Positions 23,769 through 31,338 of a stretch of DNA of 64,000 bases are shown here, piece by piece. The stretch spans positions 38,335-102,334 of the forward strand of contig JAFWFZ010000038.1 of NCBI GenBank assembly GCA_017515345.1. The letters run 5' to 3'. Position 1 is the first letter of the stretch. Each line of letters opens with the position of its first letter. Position numbers and translations under genes: made by a program. Below the pieces are notes generated by a model. That model was not told the DNA's origin. It did no database searches and saw only the letters and a list, made by a program, of their open reading frames with translations. This DNA comes from Oscillospiraceae bacterium. Lineage in GTDB: Bacteria > Bacillota > Clostridia > Oscillospirales > Oscillospiraceae.

Positions 23769-25110
23769 CTGATTCCTCCTCATCGGGGTACTCGTCAGGT
23801 TCCTCGTAGTCGTCCTCCTCGGGCTCATCCTCATCGGACAGGCTCTCCGGCACGGGGGCCGCGGGGATCACAGGGAGCTCCTCCGGCGCCTCAGGGAGCT
23901 CAGGCTCCTCCGAGGGCTCCCCGGGGAGCTCGGGGATCTCATGCTCCGGCGCCTCGCCGGTCCCGCCGTAGCGGGCGGGGTCGTAGGCCCGGCCGCGGGC
24001 ATAGCGTCTCGTACCCACCTGGGACGGCAGGGGCTCGTCCTCGGGCGTATCGCTCCGCAGGCGTTCCCACTCGGCCGCCTTCTCTCTCTGTACCTGGCGT
24101 TCGGTCTTCTGCTGCTTTCTCTTGGATGTGTTGGGGTTGCGCTCCGTGGCGTTCATGGCGCGCTTGCGCTCGGTCTCCTGGCGCTTTTTCTCCAGCTCCG
24201 CCTCCCGGGCGGCCTCCATCTCCAGGCGCTCCGCGTCCTCGATGGCCATTTTCTTCTTGTAGTACTTGGTGAGGAAATAATCCTGGATGATGCTCAGGAT
24301 CGTGCTCACCAGCCAGTAGATACCCAGGGCCGCCGGCATGATGAAGCCGATGTACACGGAGAACAGGGGCATGATGATATTCATGGCGCTCATGGTCTGG
24401 TTCTGCTCCGTGCCGGTGGCGTTGGTGGCGACGCTGATCTTTGCGGAGAAGTAGCTGGCGAGACCGGCCAGGATCGGGATCAGGAACATGAGCAGTCCCG
24501 GCAGCCACACGGCCTTATTGCTCCAGTCGGTGGTCCACAGGAAGTTCCAGGCCGGCTTCTGTCCCAGGTTCATGCCCAGGAAGCTGTAATCGATCTGGCG
24601 CAGCTTGTCGGTGATGCCGGCAAACTCACTGAAATGGGTGGAGATCCACTGGGTCTGCTCGATCTGGACGTAGGCTGTGCTCATGGTGGCCTCAAAACCG
24701 GTGGAAGCCAGCTTTGAGGCGATGGCGCCGCCCTCGGCCAGCAGATCGGCCGCCACGCCCATCATGCAGGTCAGCGGCATACGGATGGCCTGATACAGCG
24801 CCAGCAGGATCGGGAAGGGGATCAGCGTCCAGACGCAGCCGGACATGGGGTTGATCTTTTCCTCCCGGTAGAGCTTCTGGACCTCCTCGTTGTACTTCTG
24901 CTTGTTCGCGCCGTGCTTTTTCTCCAGCTCCTTGAGCCGGGGCTGCAGGCGGGCGGTCTGCATCATGCCGCGCTTGCTCTTCATCTGGAAGGGCAGCAGG
25001 ATGAGCTTCACGACCACGGAGAACAGGATCACGGCCAGGCCGTAGTTCTTCGTGAACTCATAGAAGGTCATGAGAAGCCAGCCAAAGGGTTTCGCTATTG
25101 CTGTTAACAT
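23761..25110 (-). CDS. yidC: Membrane protein insertase YidC
   Basis: This 449-residue protein has five hydrophobic segments with the YidC/Oxa1 core: VKLILLPFQMKSKRGM, the cytoplasmic basic loop, CVWTLIPFPILLALYQ and the last helices near 215-280. The C-terminus is an unusually long acidic and basic tail (about 290-449) ending in many Asp and Glu. There is no lipobox. It inserts proteins into the membrane alone or with SecYEG. A hairpin repeat occupies the 250-bp gap to yidD. Confidence 0.95.
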   Translation of the reverse strand: MLTAIAKPFGWLLMTFYEFTKNYGLAVILFSVVVKLILLPFQMKSKRGMMQTARLQPRLKELEKKHGANKQKYNEEVQKLYREEKINPMSGCVWTLIPFPILLALYQAIRMPLTCMMGVAADLLAEGGAIASKLASTGFEATMSTAYVQIEQTQWISTHFSEFAGITDKLRQIDYSFLGMNLGQKPAWNFLWTTDWSNKAVWLPGLLMFLIPILAGLASYFSAKISVATNATGTEQNQTMSAMNIIMPLFSVYIGFIMPAALGIYWLVSTILSIIQDYFLTKYYKKKMAIEDAERLEMEAAREAELEKKRQETERKRAMNATERNPNTSKRKQQKTERQVQREKAAEWERLRSDTPEDEPLPSQVGTRRYARGRAYDPARYGGTGEAPEHEIPELPGEPSEEPELPEAPEELPVIPAAPVPESLSDEDEPEEDDYEEPDEYPDEEESDD

Positions 25111-25129
25111 AGATTTTCTCCAATCATGT

Positions 25130-25330
25130 TACTACTGTTTCACATGCGGCCCGCTTCTCTGGGCGCGCATCTGAGCGGACGGGTGATCCGGCTCGCATGC
25201 TGCCGCGCGGCGCACTGAAACGCGGCGCGCCGCCTGGTCGATGCGAGGACTCGCTCAGCCCGTCACAGGGGCTCCCGGGGCGTACGCCCCGGAAAAACGA
25301 TCCGGTCTGATTCGCCGCGGGGGCGAGCAC
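25130..25330 (-). repeat. Intergenic hairpin repeat inside the yidD-yidC gap
   Basis: On the minus strand this copy shows the family order: GATCGTTTTT, a CCGGGGC/GCCCCGG hairpin, the conserved CTGAGCGAGTCCTCG segment (complement 25243-25258), then further inverted repeats. It is diverged from the copies at 39, 50 and 51 kb but keeps the layout. Confidence 0.55.
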
Positions 25331-25361
25331 TGCCGGGGATCCTGCCGGCAGTCGGGATGCG

Positions 25362-25580
25362 TCACGGGACGGGATCGTACCAGTTCCCGCCGTGGCGGTG
25401 AAAGGGATTGCAGCGCAGCACCCGTTTCAGGGCGAGCCAGCTTCCCTTCGCGGCGCCGTATTTCTCCAGCGCCTCCAGCGCGTAGGCGGAGCAGGTGGGG
25501 ATATACCTGCAGCTGGGCTTCGTCATGGGAGAGATGTTTTTCCGGTAGAACTTTACCAGGAAGATGAGCACCTTTTTCAT
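25362..25580 (-). CDS. yidD: Membrane protein insertion efficiency factor YidD
   Basis: This 72-residue protein carries the YidD motif [16 protein letters not shown] and [16 protein letters not shown]. It is amphipathic and acts with YidC at the membrane. The start overlaps the rnpA stop by 4 bp (25577-25580). Confidence 0.95.
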   Translation of the reverse strand: MKKVLIFLVKFYRKNISPMTKPSCRYIPTCSAYALEALEKYGAAKGSWLALKRVLRCNPFHRHGGNWYDPVP

Positions 25581-25924
25581 TCGTCATCGCCCCTTGTAAG
25601 TCCCAGGACGGAGAACAGGCGCCAAAGCTCCTCCTCCAGCTCCCGGTAGGCAGCGTGACGGCACCTGACCCGGGCGACGACGACGATGTCGAAGCCGCGG
25701 CGGACCCGCTCCTCCCCCAGGCGGTAGATCTCCCGCAGGCGGCGGCGGATGCCGTTCCGGTGCACGGCCTTCCCCACCTTGGTGCCCACCGTGAGCCCCA
25801 GGCGGTTCCGCTCCGTGCCGTTTTTCCGGCAGTACGCCACCAGCAGCGGCGACGCGGCGCTTTTGCCCCTGGCATAAAGGCGCTTGAAATCCCGATTGGA
25901 TGTGAGAGACTCGGTGAACTTCAA
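25577..25924 (-). CDS. rnpA: Ribonuclease P protein component
   Basis: This 115-residue basic protein has the RnpA signature [23 protein letters not shown], here split: GTKVGKAV then [11 protein letters not shown] at about 47-65. With the RNA subunit it trims tRNA 5' ends. It lies between rpmH and yidD in the usual order. Confidence 0.96.
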   Translation of the reverse strand: MKFTESLTSNRDFKRLYARGKSAASPLLVAYCRKNGTERNRLGLTVGTKVGKAVHRNGIRRRLREIYRLGEERVRRGFDIVVVARVRCRHAAYRELEEELWRLFSVLGLTRGDDE

Positions 25925-26008
25925 CCTGACACCTCTTTACCGTTTGCCCATACAGCAGTAGGGCGGTTCAAGCCGCCCTTAAAAAACTATCGCTCCGCCG
26001 GATGCGCA

Positions 26009-26143
26009 TCACGCAGACAGCTTCGCTCTGCCTTTTGCCCTGCGGCGCGCGAGCACCTTCCGGCCGTTCCTGGTGGACATCCTCTTGCGGAAGCCGTGCT
26101 CCTTGGAGCGCTGACGCTTCTTGGGCTGATACGTTCTAAGCAT
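26009..26143 (-). CDS. rpmH: 50S ribosomal protein L34
   Basis: This 44-residue basic protein reads [18 protein letters not shown] at the start and KGRAKLSA at the end, clearly L34. AAGGAGG precedes the ATG at 26143. It is the first gene of rpmH-rnpA-yidD-yidC-khpB, driven by a consensus promoter at 26237-26265. dnaA, which usually lies upstream and divergent, is not present in the following 10 kb. Confidence 0.98.
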   Translation of the reverse strand: MLRTYQPKKRQRSKEHGFRKRMSTRNGRKVLARRRAKGRAKLSA

Positions 26144-26236
26144 GGTGGCACCTCCTTAATTTGATGGTTCTCGGTCATTCTTGACCTTGCTCTATACTCA
26201 CGCCGTTTCCGGCGCAGTAAACAACACGGGAAGTAT

Positions 26237-26265
26237 ATTATATCCGAGAGGTGAAAATGTGTCAA
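26237..26265 (-). promoter_or_regulatory. Consensus promoter of the rpmH operon
   Basis: On the minus strand a perfect TTGACA (26260-26265) and a perfect TATAAT (26237-26242) are 17 bp apart, about 95 bp upstream of rpmH. Confidence 0.9.
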
Positions 26266-26388
26266 TCCCCGTTTTCTTTTTTTCGCCGCTTCAATAAAAG
26301 CGCTGTCTTTTCCGCGGGAGCGGGCGCGGCAGACCGCTGCGCCGGTCCAACGGACGGCAGCGGCTGCTGCAGTTGCCTCTCCCGCTGT

Positions 26389-26424
26389 AGTTGTAGTTGG
26401 AGTTGTAGTTGGAGTTGTAGTTGG
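26389..26424 (+). repeat. Three tandem copies of a 12-bp unit
   Basis: AGTTGTAGTTGG is repeated exactly three times, followed by TTGAAG and then two copies of a CGGTCGCTAA unit (about 26439-26460). It lies about 125 bp upstream of the rpmH promoter. Confidence 0.9.
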
Positions 26425-26469
26425 TTGAAGGTCGCCGGCGGTCGCTAACGGTCGCTAACGGTCGCCGCG

Positions 26470-26575
26470 CTTCAAACCGAAGCCGCTTCGTCGGGCCTGC
26501 GATTTGAGGGGCGCTCGCGCAGCTCGTATCATGCGGTTTTTCACAGGCGCATGTCCCCGGAAAAATGATCGGAAC
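26470..26575 (-). repeat. Intergenic hairpin repeat, short diverged copy
   Basis: Read on the minus strand it has GATCATTTTTCCGGGG, the conserved ACGAGCTGCGCGAG core and CCCCTCAAATCGCAGG, in the same order as the full copies at 50.7 and 50.9 kb, but with shorter spacers. Confidence 0.55.
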
Positions 26576-26610
26576 CCGTTCGCGCCCGCGGGCGCGGCTC
26601 GGCCGATGGC

Positions 26611-26647
26611 TTATAAAAAAGGACCGGGACAGGTCTCCCCGTCCCGG
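26611..26647 (-). terminator. Terminator after thiT
   Basis: CCGGGAC (26641-26647 complement) pairs with GTCCCGG (26624-26630 complement) and is followed by TCCTTTTTTAT on the minus strand, just past the thiT stop. Confidence 0.8.
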
Positions 26648-26662
26648 CGCAGCCTCCGATCC

Positions 26663-27217
26663 TTATTTCACCAGGTCCTGGCCGAGGAAGAACCGCTTCA
26701 TGGGCTTGCAGAGGATAGCGAACACCACCAGGGTGAGGACCAGGTTGAGCCCCATGTACACCCCGTTGTAAAGGGGCGAGTAGACCCAGGGGGAGGTCAT
26801 CTGCAGTCCCAGGAAGGTATCGGGCATGTACTCCGCCCAGACAAAGACGCCGGAGAGGGTGAGGCACACAAAGCGCAGCAGGATGCCCACCACGCTGCCC
26901 GCGAACACGCCCCAGCTCTTTCCGTGGAACAGCCCCGCGAAGCCCAGGAGGGCGTAGGCCGCCAGATAGTCCAGGATCATGCTCTGCCAGGTGTAGGCGT
27001 AGGCGCCGTCCAGCACGAGCTGCAGCAGCCCGAACACCAGGGACGCCAGCAGTCCCCTGCCCAGCCCCCAGCGGACGCAGTACAGGATAATGGGCACCAT
27101 GGCCAGCGTCACTGAGCCGCCGTAGGGCATGGAGTAGAATTTGATGTATCCCAGCACCTGGGCCAGGGCAACCATGATGGCGCCCTCCACCAGCGCCCGT
27201 ACGTGAAGATTCTTCAT
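26663..27217 (-). CDS. thiT: Energy-coupled thiamine transporter ThiT
   Basis: This 184-residue integral membrane protein has about six hydrophobic helices and matches the ThiT/YuaJ family (EGAIMVALAQVLGYIKFY, PYGGSVTLAMVPI, WAEYMPDTF). ThiT is the thiamine-binding S component of an ECF transporter. The shared ECF module is not in the window. The ATG at 27217 follows AAAGGACG; a Met at 27235 lies in the terminator T-run. A TPP riboswitch with a terminator controls the leader. Confidence 0.93.
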   Translation of the reverse strand: MKNLHVRALVEGAIMVALAQVLGYIKFYSMPYGGSVTLAMVPIILYCVRWGLGRGLLASLVFGLLQLVLDGAYAYTWQSMILDYLAAYALLGFAGLFHGKSWGVFAGSVVGILLRFVCLTLSGVFVWAEYMPDTFLGLQMTSPWVYSPLYNGVYMGLNLVLTLVVFAILCKPMKRFFLGQDLVK

Positions 27218-27233
27218 AACGATCCGTCCTTTC

Positions 27234-27269
27234 AAAAAAAATGCCGCGCTGCTCCGGGCAGCGCGGCAT
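27234..27269 (-). terminator. Riboswitch-linked terminator in the thiT leader
   Basis: ATGCCGCGCTGC and GCAGCGCGGCAT form a perfect stem with a short loop, followed by T8 on the minus strand. It sits between the TPP aptamer and the thiT start. Confidence 0.92.
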
Positions 27270-27287
27270 ACAAACGCCTGAGTTCGT

Positions 27288-27380
27288 TCGCTTCCTACGC
27301 CGGCATTGTCCGGTTCAGGTACAAAGGGTACCGGCGCTTCGATTCGCGCCGTCTCAGCCGGGAAAACCCGGCGCCCCTGC
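27288..27380 (-). promoter_or_regulatory. TPP riboswitch (THI element)
   Basis: On the minus strand the conserved THI-box elements appear in order: a GGCGCCGGG stem, CTGAGA, then ACCCTTTGTACCTGAACCGG and AATGCCGGCGTAGG. Together with the terminator at 27234-27269 it should stop thiT transcription when thiamine pyrophosphate is plentiful. Confidence 0.97.
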
Positions 27381-27432
27381 GGTACTGTGTAATTACACGG
27401 GCATCATAGCCCCTTTGAGGGCAAATGTCAAG

Positions 27433-28554
27433 TCAGTATTTTGAGGCCCGGCCGCCGTTGCCCTTCCCCTCCTCCATCATGCCGAAGGACTCCATGAAGA
27501 AGGTCTTGACCTTCAGGGCATATTTCTGCGCCACGGCGTCGATGGCGTCGTCGGCCAGGGCGGCCATCACCTGGGAATCCGCCACCGCCCTGGCGTTCAG
27601 CACCAGGGAAATGGCTGAGTAGCTCTTTTCGAGCCGGCTGTCCACCGTCACCTCATAGTCGATCCCCGTGAGGCTCGCCTTGAAGATGTCCGTGGGCGCT
27701 GCGGCGTCGGAGGCGAACATCTTCAGGTGGGGCACATTTCCCCCCGCCTTTCTCAGCCCCAACCGCAGCTCCTCAAACAGGTCCAGGAACACCCGGTTGA
27801 AGTCCAGAGGCTTATCCTCCCGCTGCTCAAGGAACACCCGGCGGTTATACCAGCACATGAGCTGCTCCGCGGCGATGAACTCGGCGGAGCCGTAGCCGAT
27901 TTCCCTGTGCACCGCAGGAGAACGGTGGCTCAGGAGATAATCCGTCACCGCGTCCACGCCCTCTCCCGTCAGGGCCGACATGGCCAAGACCGGCGCAGGA
28001 TACCGCCCCCGCAGGAAGGCCAGGAGCTCCTCCCGCCGCTCCGGCGTCACCGTGTCGATCTTGTTGAGCACGATGAGGTCCGCCTCGTTGAGCTGGGCGT
28101 CCAGCAGAAAACGCATTTCCCCCGGCAGGCTCAGATCCGCCTGCTCCGGCATGATCATCCGGATCCGCTCCGGGTCCGCGATGCACAGGAACGGCATCAG
28201 CTCGAACTCACCTGGCTCCCGCTCCTCCAGCTGGAGATAGACGTTGTCCAGCGCGCCGATGCCGCAGCCCGGGATGTCGGAGAGCAACACGCTCGCCCCG
28301 GCGGCTATGAGCTGGTGCAGCTTGTCCACCAGATTCTCGTGCTGATAGCAGATGCAGTTGCCTGAGATGCTCTGGCACATCACATCGGTGGTGGCGGTGT
28401 ACTCCGCGTCCACGATGTTTGCCGCGCCCAGGTCATCCGCCAGGATCGCCGCCTTTCCCAAGCCCCGCCGGTCGATGCTCCGGCCGATGGCGATCATGGA
28501 TGTAGTCTTTCCGGAGCCCAGAAAGCCGCTGGTCACCATATACTTCGCTTTCAT
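27433..28554 (-). CDS. CobW/COG0523-like P-loop GTPase
   Basis: This 373-residue protein has Walker A GFLGSGKTTS (about 9-18), a GNCICYQ motif in place of the CxCC metal motif of COG0523 proteins, LLSDIPGCGIG as Walker B and the NKID specificity motif. The C-terminal third is helical and matches no domain I know. COG0523 GTPases deliver metals or help metalloproteins mature. It is transcribed alone. A smaller relative lies at 37314 in an operon with a His-rich protein. Confidence 0.85.
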   Translation of the reverse strand: MKAKYMVTSGFLGSGKTTSMIAIGRSIDRRGLGKAAILADDLGAANIVDAEYTATTDVMCQSISGNCICYQHENLVDKLHQLIAAGASVLLSDIPGCGIGALDNVYLQLEEREPGEFELMPFLCIADPERIRMIMPEQADLSLPGEMRFLLDAQLNEADLIVLNKIDTVTPERREELLAFLRGRYPAPVLAMSALTGEGVDAVTDYLLSHRSPAVHREIGYGSAEFIAAEQLMCWYNRRVFLEQREDKPLDFNRVFLDLFEELRLGLRKAGGNVPHLKMFASDAAAPTDIFKASLTGIDYEVTVDSRLEKSYSAISLVLNARAVADSQVMAALADDAIDAVAQKYALKVKTFFMESFGMMEEGKGNGGRASKY

Positions 28555-28598
28555 ATCACAATTCCCCTTTCGGTTAGTTGTCTTTAATCACCAGGGGT

Positions 28599-28627
28599 AT
28601 GATATCTCTAACAGCAAAAAAAGTCAA
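28599..28627 (-). promoter_or_regulatory. Promoter of the 27433 GTPase
   Basis: TTGACT (28622-28627) and TATCAT (28599-28604) are 17 bp apart on the minus strand. The -35 box overlaps the end of the upstream phosphatase gene. Confidence 0.6.
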
Positions 28628-29382
28628 GTCTCCGCAAGCCGGGAGCGGAGGTCATCGATGACCTCCGTGCTGACGCCCACGCTCCTCACATAGTCGGTCA
28701 CGGAGCCGAAGCTGCCGCGGATGAAGCCCAGCATGGCCTCCATATTCTCCGGATCGGTGCGGAAGAAGGGATCGGTGAACACCGTCTCCCCGGAATCCCG
28801 CCCGGCGGGCAGCTTCTCCGCCAGCTCGACGTACACCTGCCGGAGATAGACCTGAGAGACGCAGTAATCCGCGATGATGTCCTCATCCTCCACCTCGGCC
28901 AGCCCCAGCAGCAGGCCGGCGATGATCCCCGTCCTGTCCTTGCCGGTGGTGCAGTTGAACATGATCGTCCCCTGCCGGGCGGCCATGGCCTCCAGCACCT
29001 GCTTCACCCAGTCACCGGAGAAGCGGAGCATCTCCGTGTATTTGTCGCCCCATTTCACGAAGGCGTCGACCCGCTCGGGCCGGTAGCCTCTCGGGAACGC
29101 CAGCTGAGCGCTGAAGGTCGGGATGTGGAGATACTCGCACCAGCTCACGTCCCGCAGGACGCTGGGATAGTGCTCCAGCTCCATATCGCCCCGGAAATCC
29201 AGGGACGCCGTCACCCCGTACTCCCGCAGGAAGCGCAGGTCCCCCTCCGTGAGGCGCCGGGGCACCTCGCAGCGGATGAACTGCCCGTACCGGGTGCAGC
29301 CGCCGCCCTTCACCGGATATCCGCCCAGCTCCCGGGCGTTCCTCAGCCCCTCCAGGGGCAGTCGTCTGTACTGTGCCGCCAT
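28624..29382 (-). CDS. Tyrosine-protein phosphatase (PTP-like, DUF-type Y_phosphatase3)
   Basis: This 252-residue protein starts at the ATG at 29382, with GGAGGGGAG upstream; a longer frame lacks a ribosome site. The P-loop is C-TTGKD-R-T (FNCTTGKDRTGI), the CX5R motif of cysteine phosphatases. The N-terminal NARELGG and SLDFRGDMELE are typical of bacterial dual-specificity or lipid phosphatases such as LipA/MptpB-like enzymes. The substrate (phosphotyrosine or phosphoinositide) is unknown. It is expressed divergently from the NYN gene. Confidence 0.88.
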   Translation of the reverse strand: MAAQYRRLPLEGLRNARELGGYPVKGGGCTRYGQFIRCEVPRRLTEGDLRFLREYGVTASLDFRGDMELEHYPSVLRDVSWCEYLHIPTFSAQLAFPRGYRPERVDAFVKWGDKYTEMLRFSGDWVKQVLEAMAARQGTIMFNCTTGKDRTGIIAGLLLGLAEVEDEDIIADYCVSQVYLRQVYVELAEKLPAGRDSGETVFTDPFFRTDPENMEAMLGFIRGSFGSVTDYVRSVGVSTEVIDDLRSRLAET

Positions 29383-29530
29383 ATTCTCCCCTCCAAACAG
29401 GGTCATTATAATCCCTTCTCCTCCCGCTGTAAAGCGCGATCCGGTCGTCTGCCGGCGAAAAAGGGCGCAGCGCGGTGAGGGCTGTGGAAACTCCTGTGGA
29501 GGATGTGGAAATATTTTACATTTCTTCGAC

Positions 29531-29559
29531 TTGCCGTCCGAGCCGCTTTGTGGTACAAT
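29531..29559 (+). promoter_or_regulatory. Promoter of the NYN-metallophosphoesterase operon
   Basis: TTGCCG (29531-29536) and TACAAT (29554-29559) are 17 bp apart. Transcription would start near 29566. Confidence 0.65.
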
Positions 29560-29596
29560 GCTCCCGTCATCAGAAATGGGAAAGGAGATGACGCAA

Positions 29597-30397
29597 TTGG
29601 CAAGCGGTACGGATCTCAATAACCTCTGCCTGGCCGTGCTCATCGACGCGGACAACGTCCCGCGCAACTGCATCAAGGGCGTGATGGAGGAGATCGCGCG
29701 TTACGGCACCCCCACCATCAAACGCATCTACGGCGACTGGACCAACCCCAACATCAGCGGGTGGAAAAGTTCCCTGCTTGAAAACGCCATTACTCCCATC
29801 CAGCAGTACGGCTATACCACCGGAAAAAACTCCACCGATTCCGCGATGATCATCGACGCGATGGACATTCTGTACGCCGGCAAGACGGACGGCTTCGTCA
29901 TCGTCTCCAGCGACAGCGATTTCACCCGGCTGGCCATCCGCCTGCGGGAGGCGGGCAAGCGCGTGATCGGCATCGGCGAGCGGAAAACGCCGAATCCGTT
30001 CATCGTCGCCTGCGACAAATTCATCTATATCGAGGTCATCCGCGCCAATCAGACGGAGAAGGAGGAAAAAGAGGAGAAGGAGGAGCCCGGGGAGGCGCCC
30101 CAGAAGGCCCCCGACAAATCCTCGAAGCGGTCCTCCCGCTCCCGCGCCAGGGTGCCCGACGCGGTGGTGCAGCTCATCGCCGACTCCGTGGCGGACCTGG
30201 CCGACGAGCAGGAATGGGTCTTCATGGGCGAGCTGGGCAACCTGCTGGTGAAAAAGCAGCCCGATTTCGACAGCCGCAACTTCGGCTACCGCAGCCTCTC
30301 CGCGCTGATCAAATCCATCGGCCGGTTCGAGGTGGACTTCCGGCAGACGGCGGACCCCAACATCAAGCACCCCTACGTGCGGGACAGAGAGCCATGA
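29597..30397 (+). CDS. NYN/LabA-like nuclease domain protein with C-terminal OST-HTH (LOTUS) domain
   Basis: From the TTG at 29597, 9 nt after AAAGGAG, it has 266 residues; the in-frame ATG at 29588 abuts the same ribosome site and is less likely. The NYN (PIN-like) domain has conserved acidic residues in AVLIDADNVP, DSAMIIDAMDIL and VSSDSDFTRLAIRLRE. A Lys/Glu-rich linker follows, then a C-terminal OST-HTH-like domain (about 180-262). NYN proteins are predicted RNA nucleases; this domain pair occurs widely in bacteria. The next gene overlaps by 4 bp. Confidence 0.88.
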   Translation: MASGTDLNNLCLAVLIDADNVPRNCIKGVMEEIARYGTPTIKRIYGDWTNPNISGWKSSLLENAITPIQQYGYTTGKNSTDSAMIIDAMDILYAGKTDGFVIVSSDSDFTRLAIRLREAGKRVIGIGERKTPNPFIVACDKFIYIEVIRANQTEKEEKEEKEEPGEAPQKAPDKSSKRSSRSRARVPDAVVQLIADSVADLADEQEWVFMGELGNLLVKKQPDFDSRNFGYRSLSALIKSIGRFEVDFRQTADPNIKHPYVRDREP

Positions 30398-31212
30398 AGC
30401 TCCGGCACGCGCTGATCCCCGCCGCGGCGCTCCTCTGCGGCCTCACCCTGTGGGACGGGAACACCCGGATCGAGACGGCGGAATACGAGATCGCCTCTCC
30501 CCGGCTCCCAAAGGGCTTCGACGGGTACCGCATCGCCCAGGTGTCCGACCTCCACGGCGCCCGGCTCGGCCGCGGCCACCGGCGTCTGCTGCAGGCGCTG
30601 GAGCGCGCAAGGCCCGACCTGATCGCCGTCACCGGCGACCTGGCGGACGTCTTTACGGAGGGGGGATACGTCTCCGGGATCGTCCCCGGGCTGGTCTCCC
30701 TGGCGCCGGTCTGCTACATCACCGGCAACCATGAGCGGAGGCGGGGCGATCAGGACCGGATCTGCGGGGAGATCGCCTCCCTGGGAGCGACAGTGCTCCG
30801 GGACGGGTACATCCGTCTGGAGCGGGGCGGGGAGCGGATCCTGCTGGCAGGGGCGGAGGATGAATACCCCCTGAACGACGCCCGGTGCTCCGAGGCGCTG
30901 GCGGCCCGTATCCGCGCGGAGGAGGACGGCTTTCTCATCATGCTCGTCCACCGGAACGACAGGCTGCCCCGGCTGGCGGCCCAGGGCGTCGATCTGGTGC
31001 TCAGCGGCCACGCCCACGGGGGACTGATCCGTCTTCCCTGCACCGACGGGCTCATCGGTCCGGGGCCGGTGCTGCTGCCCGCCTTCACCGCCGGGGAATA
31101 CCGGCTCGGCGGCGGGCGCATGGTGGTCTCCCGGGGACTGGGGAACCACTCCGGCATGGTGCGCATTTTCAACAGGCCCCACCTGCCCGTCGTCGTCCTG
31201 CGCAGGGGATGA
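30394..31212 (+). CDS. Metallophosphoesterase (YkuE-like)
   Basis: This 272-residue protein has an N-terminal hydrophobic segment (about 5-20) that may be a signal anchor. The calcineurin-type motifs appear in order: VSDLHGARLG, TGDLAD, TGNHE, HRNDRL and SGHAHGG. Such proteins are binuclear-metal phosphoesterases; YkuE-like members act at the cell surface. The start overlaps the NYN gene stop as ATGA, so they are co-translated. Confidence 0.9.
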   Translation: MKLRHALIPAAALLCGLTLWDGNTRIETAEYEIASPRLPKGFDGYRIAQVSDLHGARLGRGHRRLLQALERARPDLIAVTGDLADVFTEGGYVSGIVPGLVSLAPVCYITGNHERRRGDQDRICGEIASLGATVLRDGYIRLERGGERILLAGAEDEYPLNDARCSEALAARIRAEEDGFLIMLVHRNDRLPRLAAQGVDLVLSGHAHGGLIRLPCTDGLIGPGPVLLPAFTAGEYRLGGGRMVVSRGLGNHSGMVRIFNRPHLPVVVLRRG

Positions 31213-31243
31213 ACCCTTCCGCCGCGGGGCGGAAACAAATCCT

Positions 31244-31272
31244 TTGACAGCGGGACGGGAGCACTGTATAAT
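31244..31272 (+). promoter_or_regulatory. Consensus promoter of prfB
   Basis: A perfect TTGACA (31244-31249) and a perfect TATAAT (31267-31272) are 17 bp apart. Confidence 0.9.
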
Positions 31273-31338
31273 ATTTAAGCCCATCTTTTCGGGCGCACGC
31301 GGAACAAACCGCGCAAACTGTAAAGGTATGTGATACGA

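Larger units (their letters stand above)
26266..26610. other. Intergenic region between rpmH and thiT with two kinds of repeats
   Basis: No gene is supported. The region holds a short tandem repeat (26389-26424), a CGGTCGCTAA-type repeat just after it, and a diverged hairpin repeat at 26470-26575. Confidence 0.5.

Noticed and set aside
26537..26545. TTTTTCACA as a DnaA box marking an origin
   Set aside because: It is a single weak match inside a diverged hairpin repeat. No cluster of boxes or AT-rich unwinding region is nearby.
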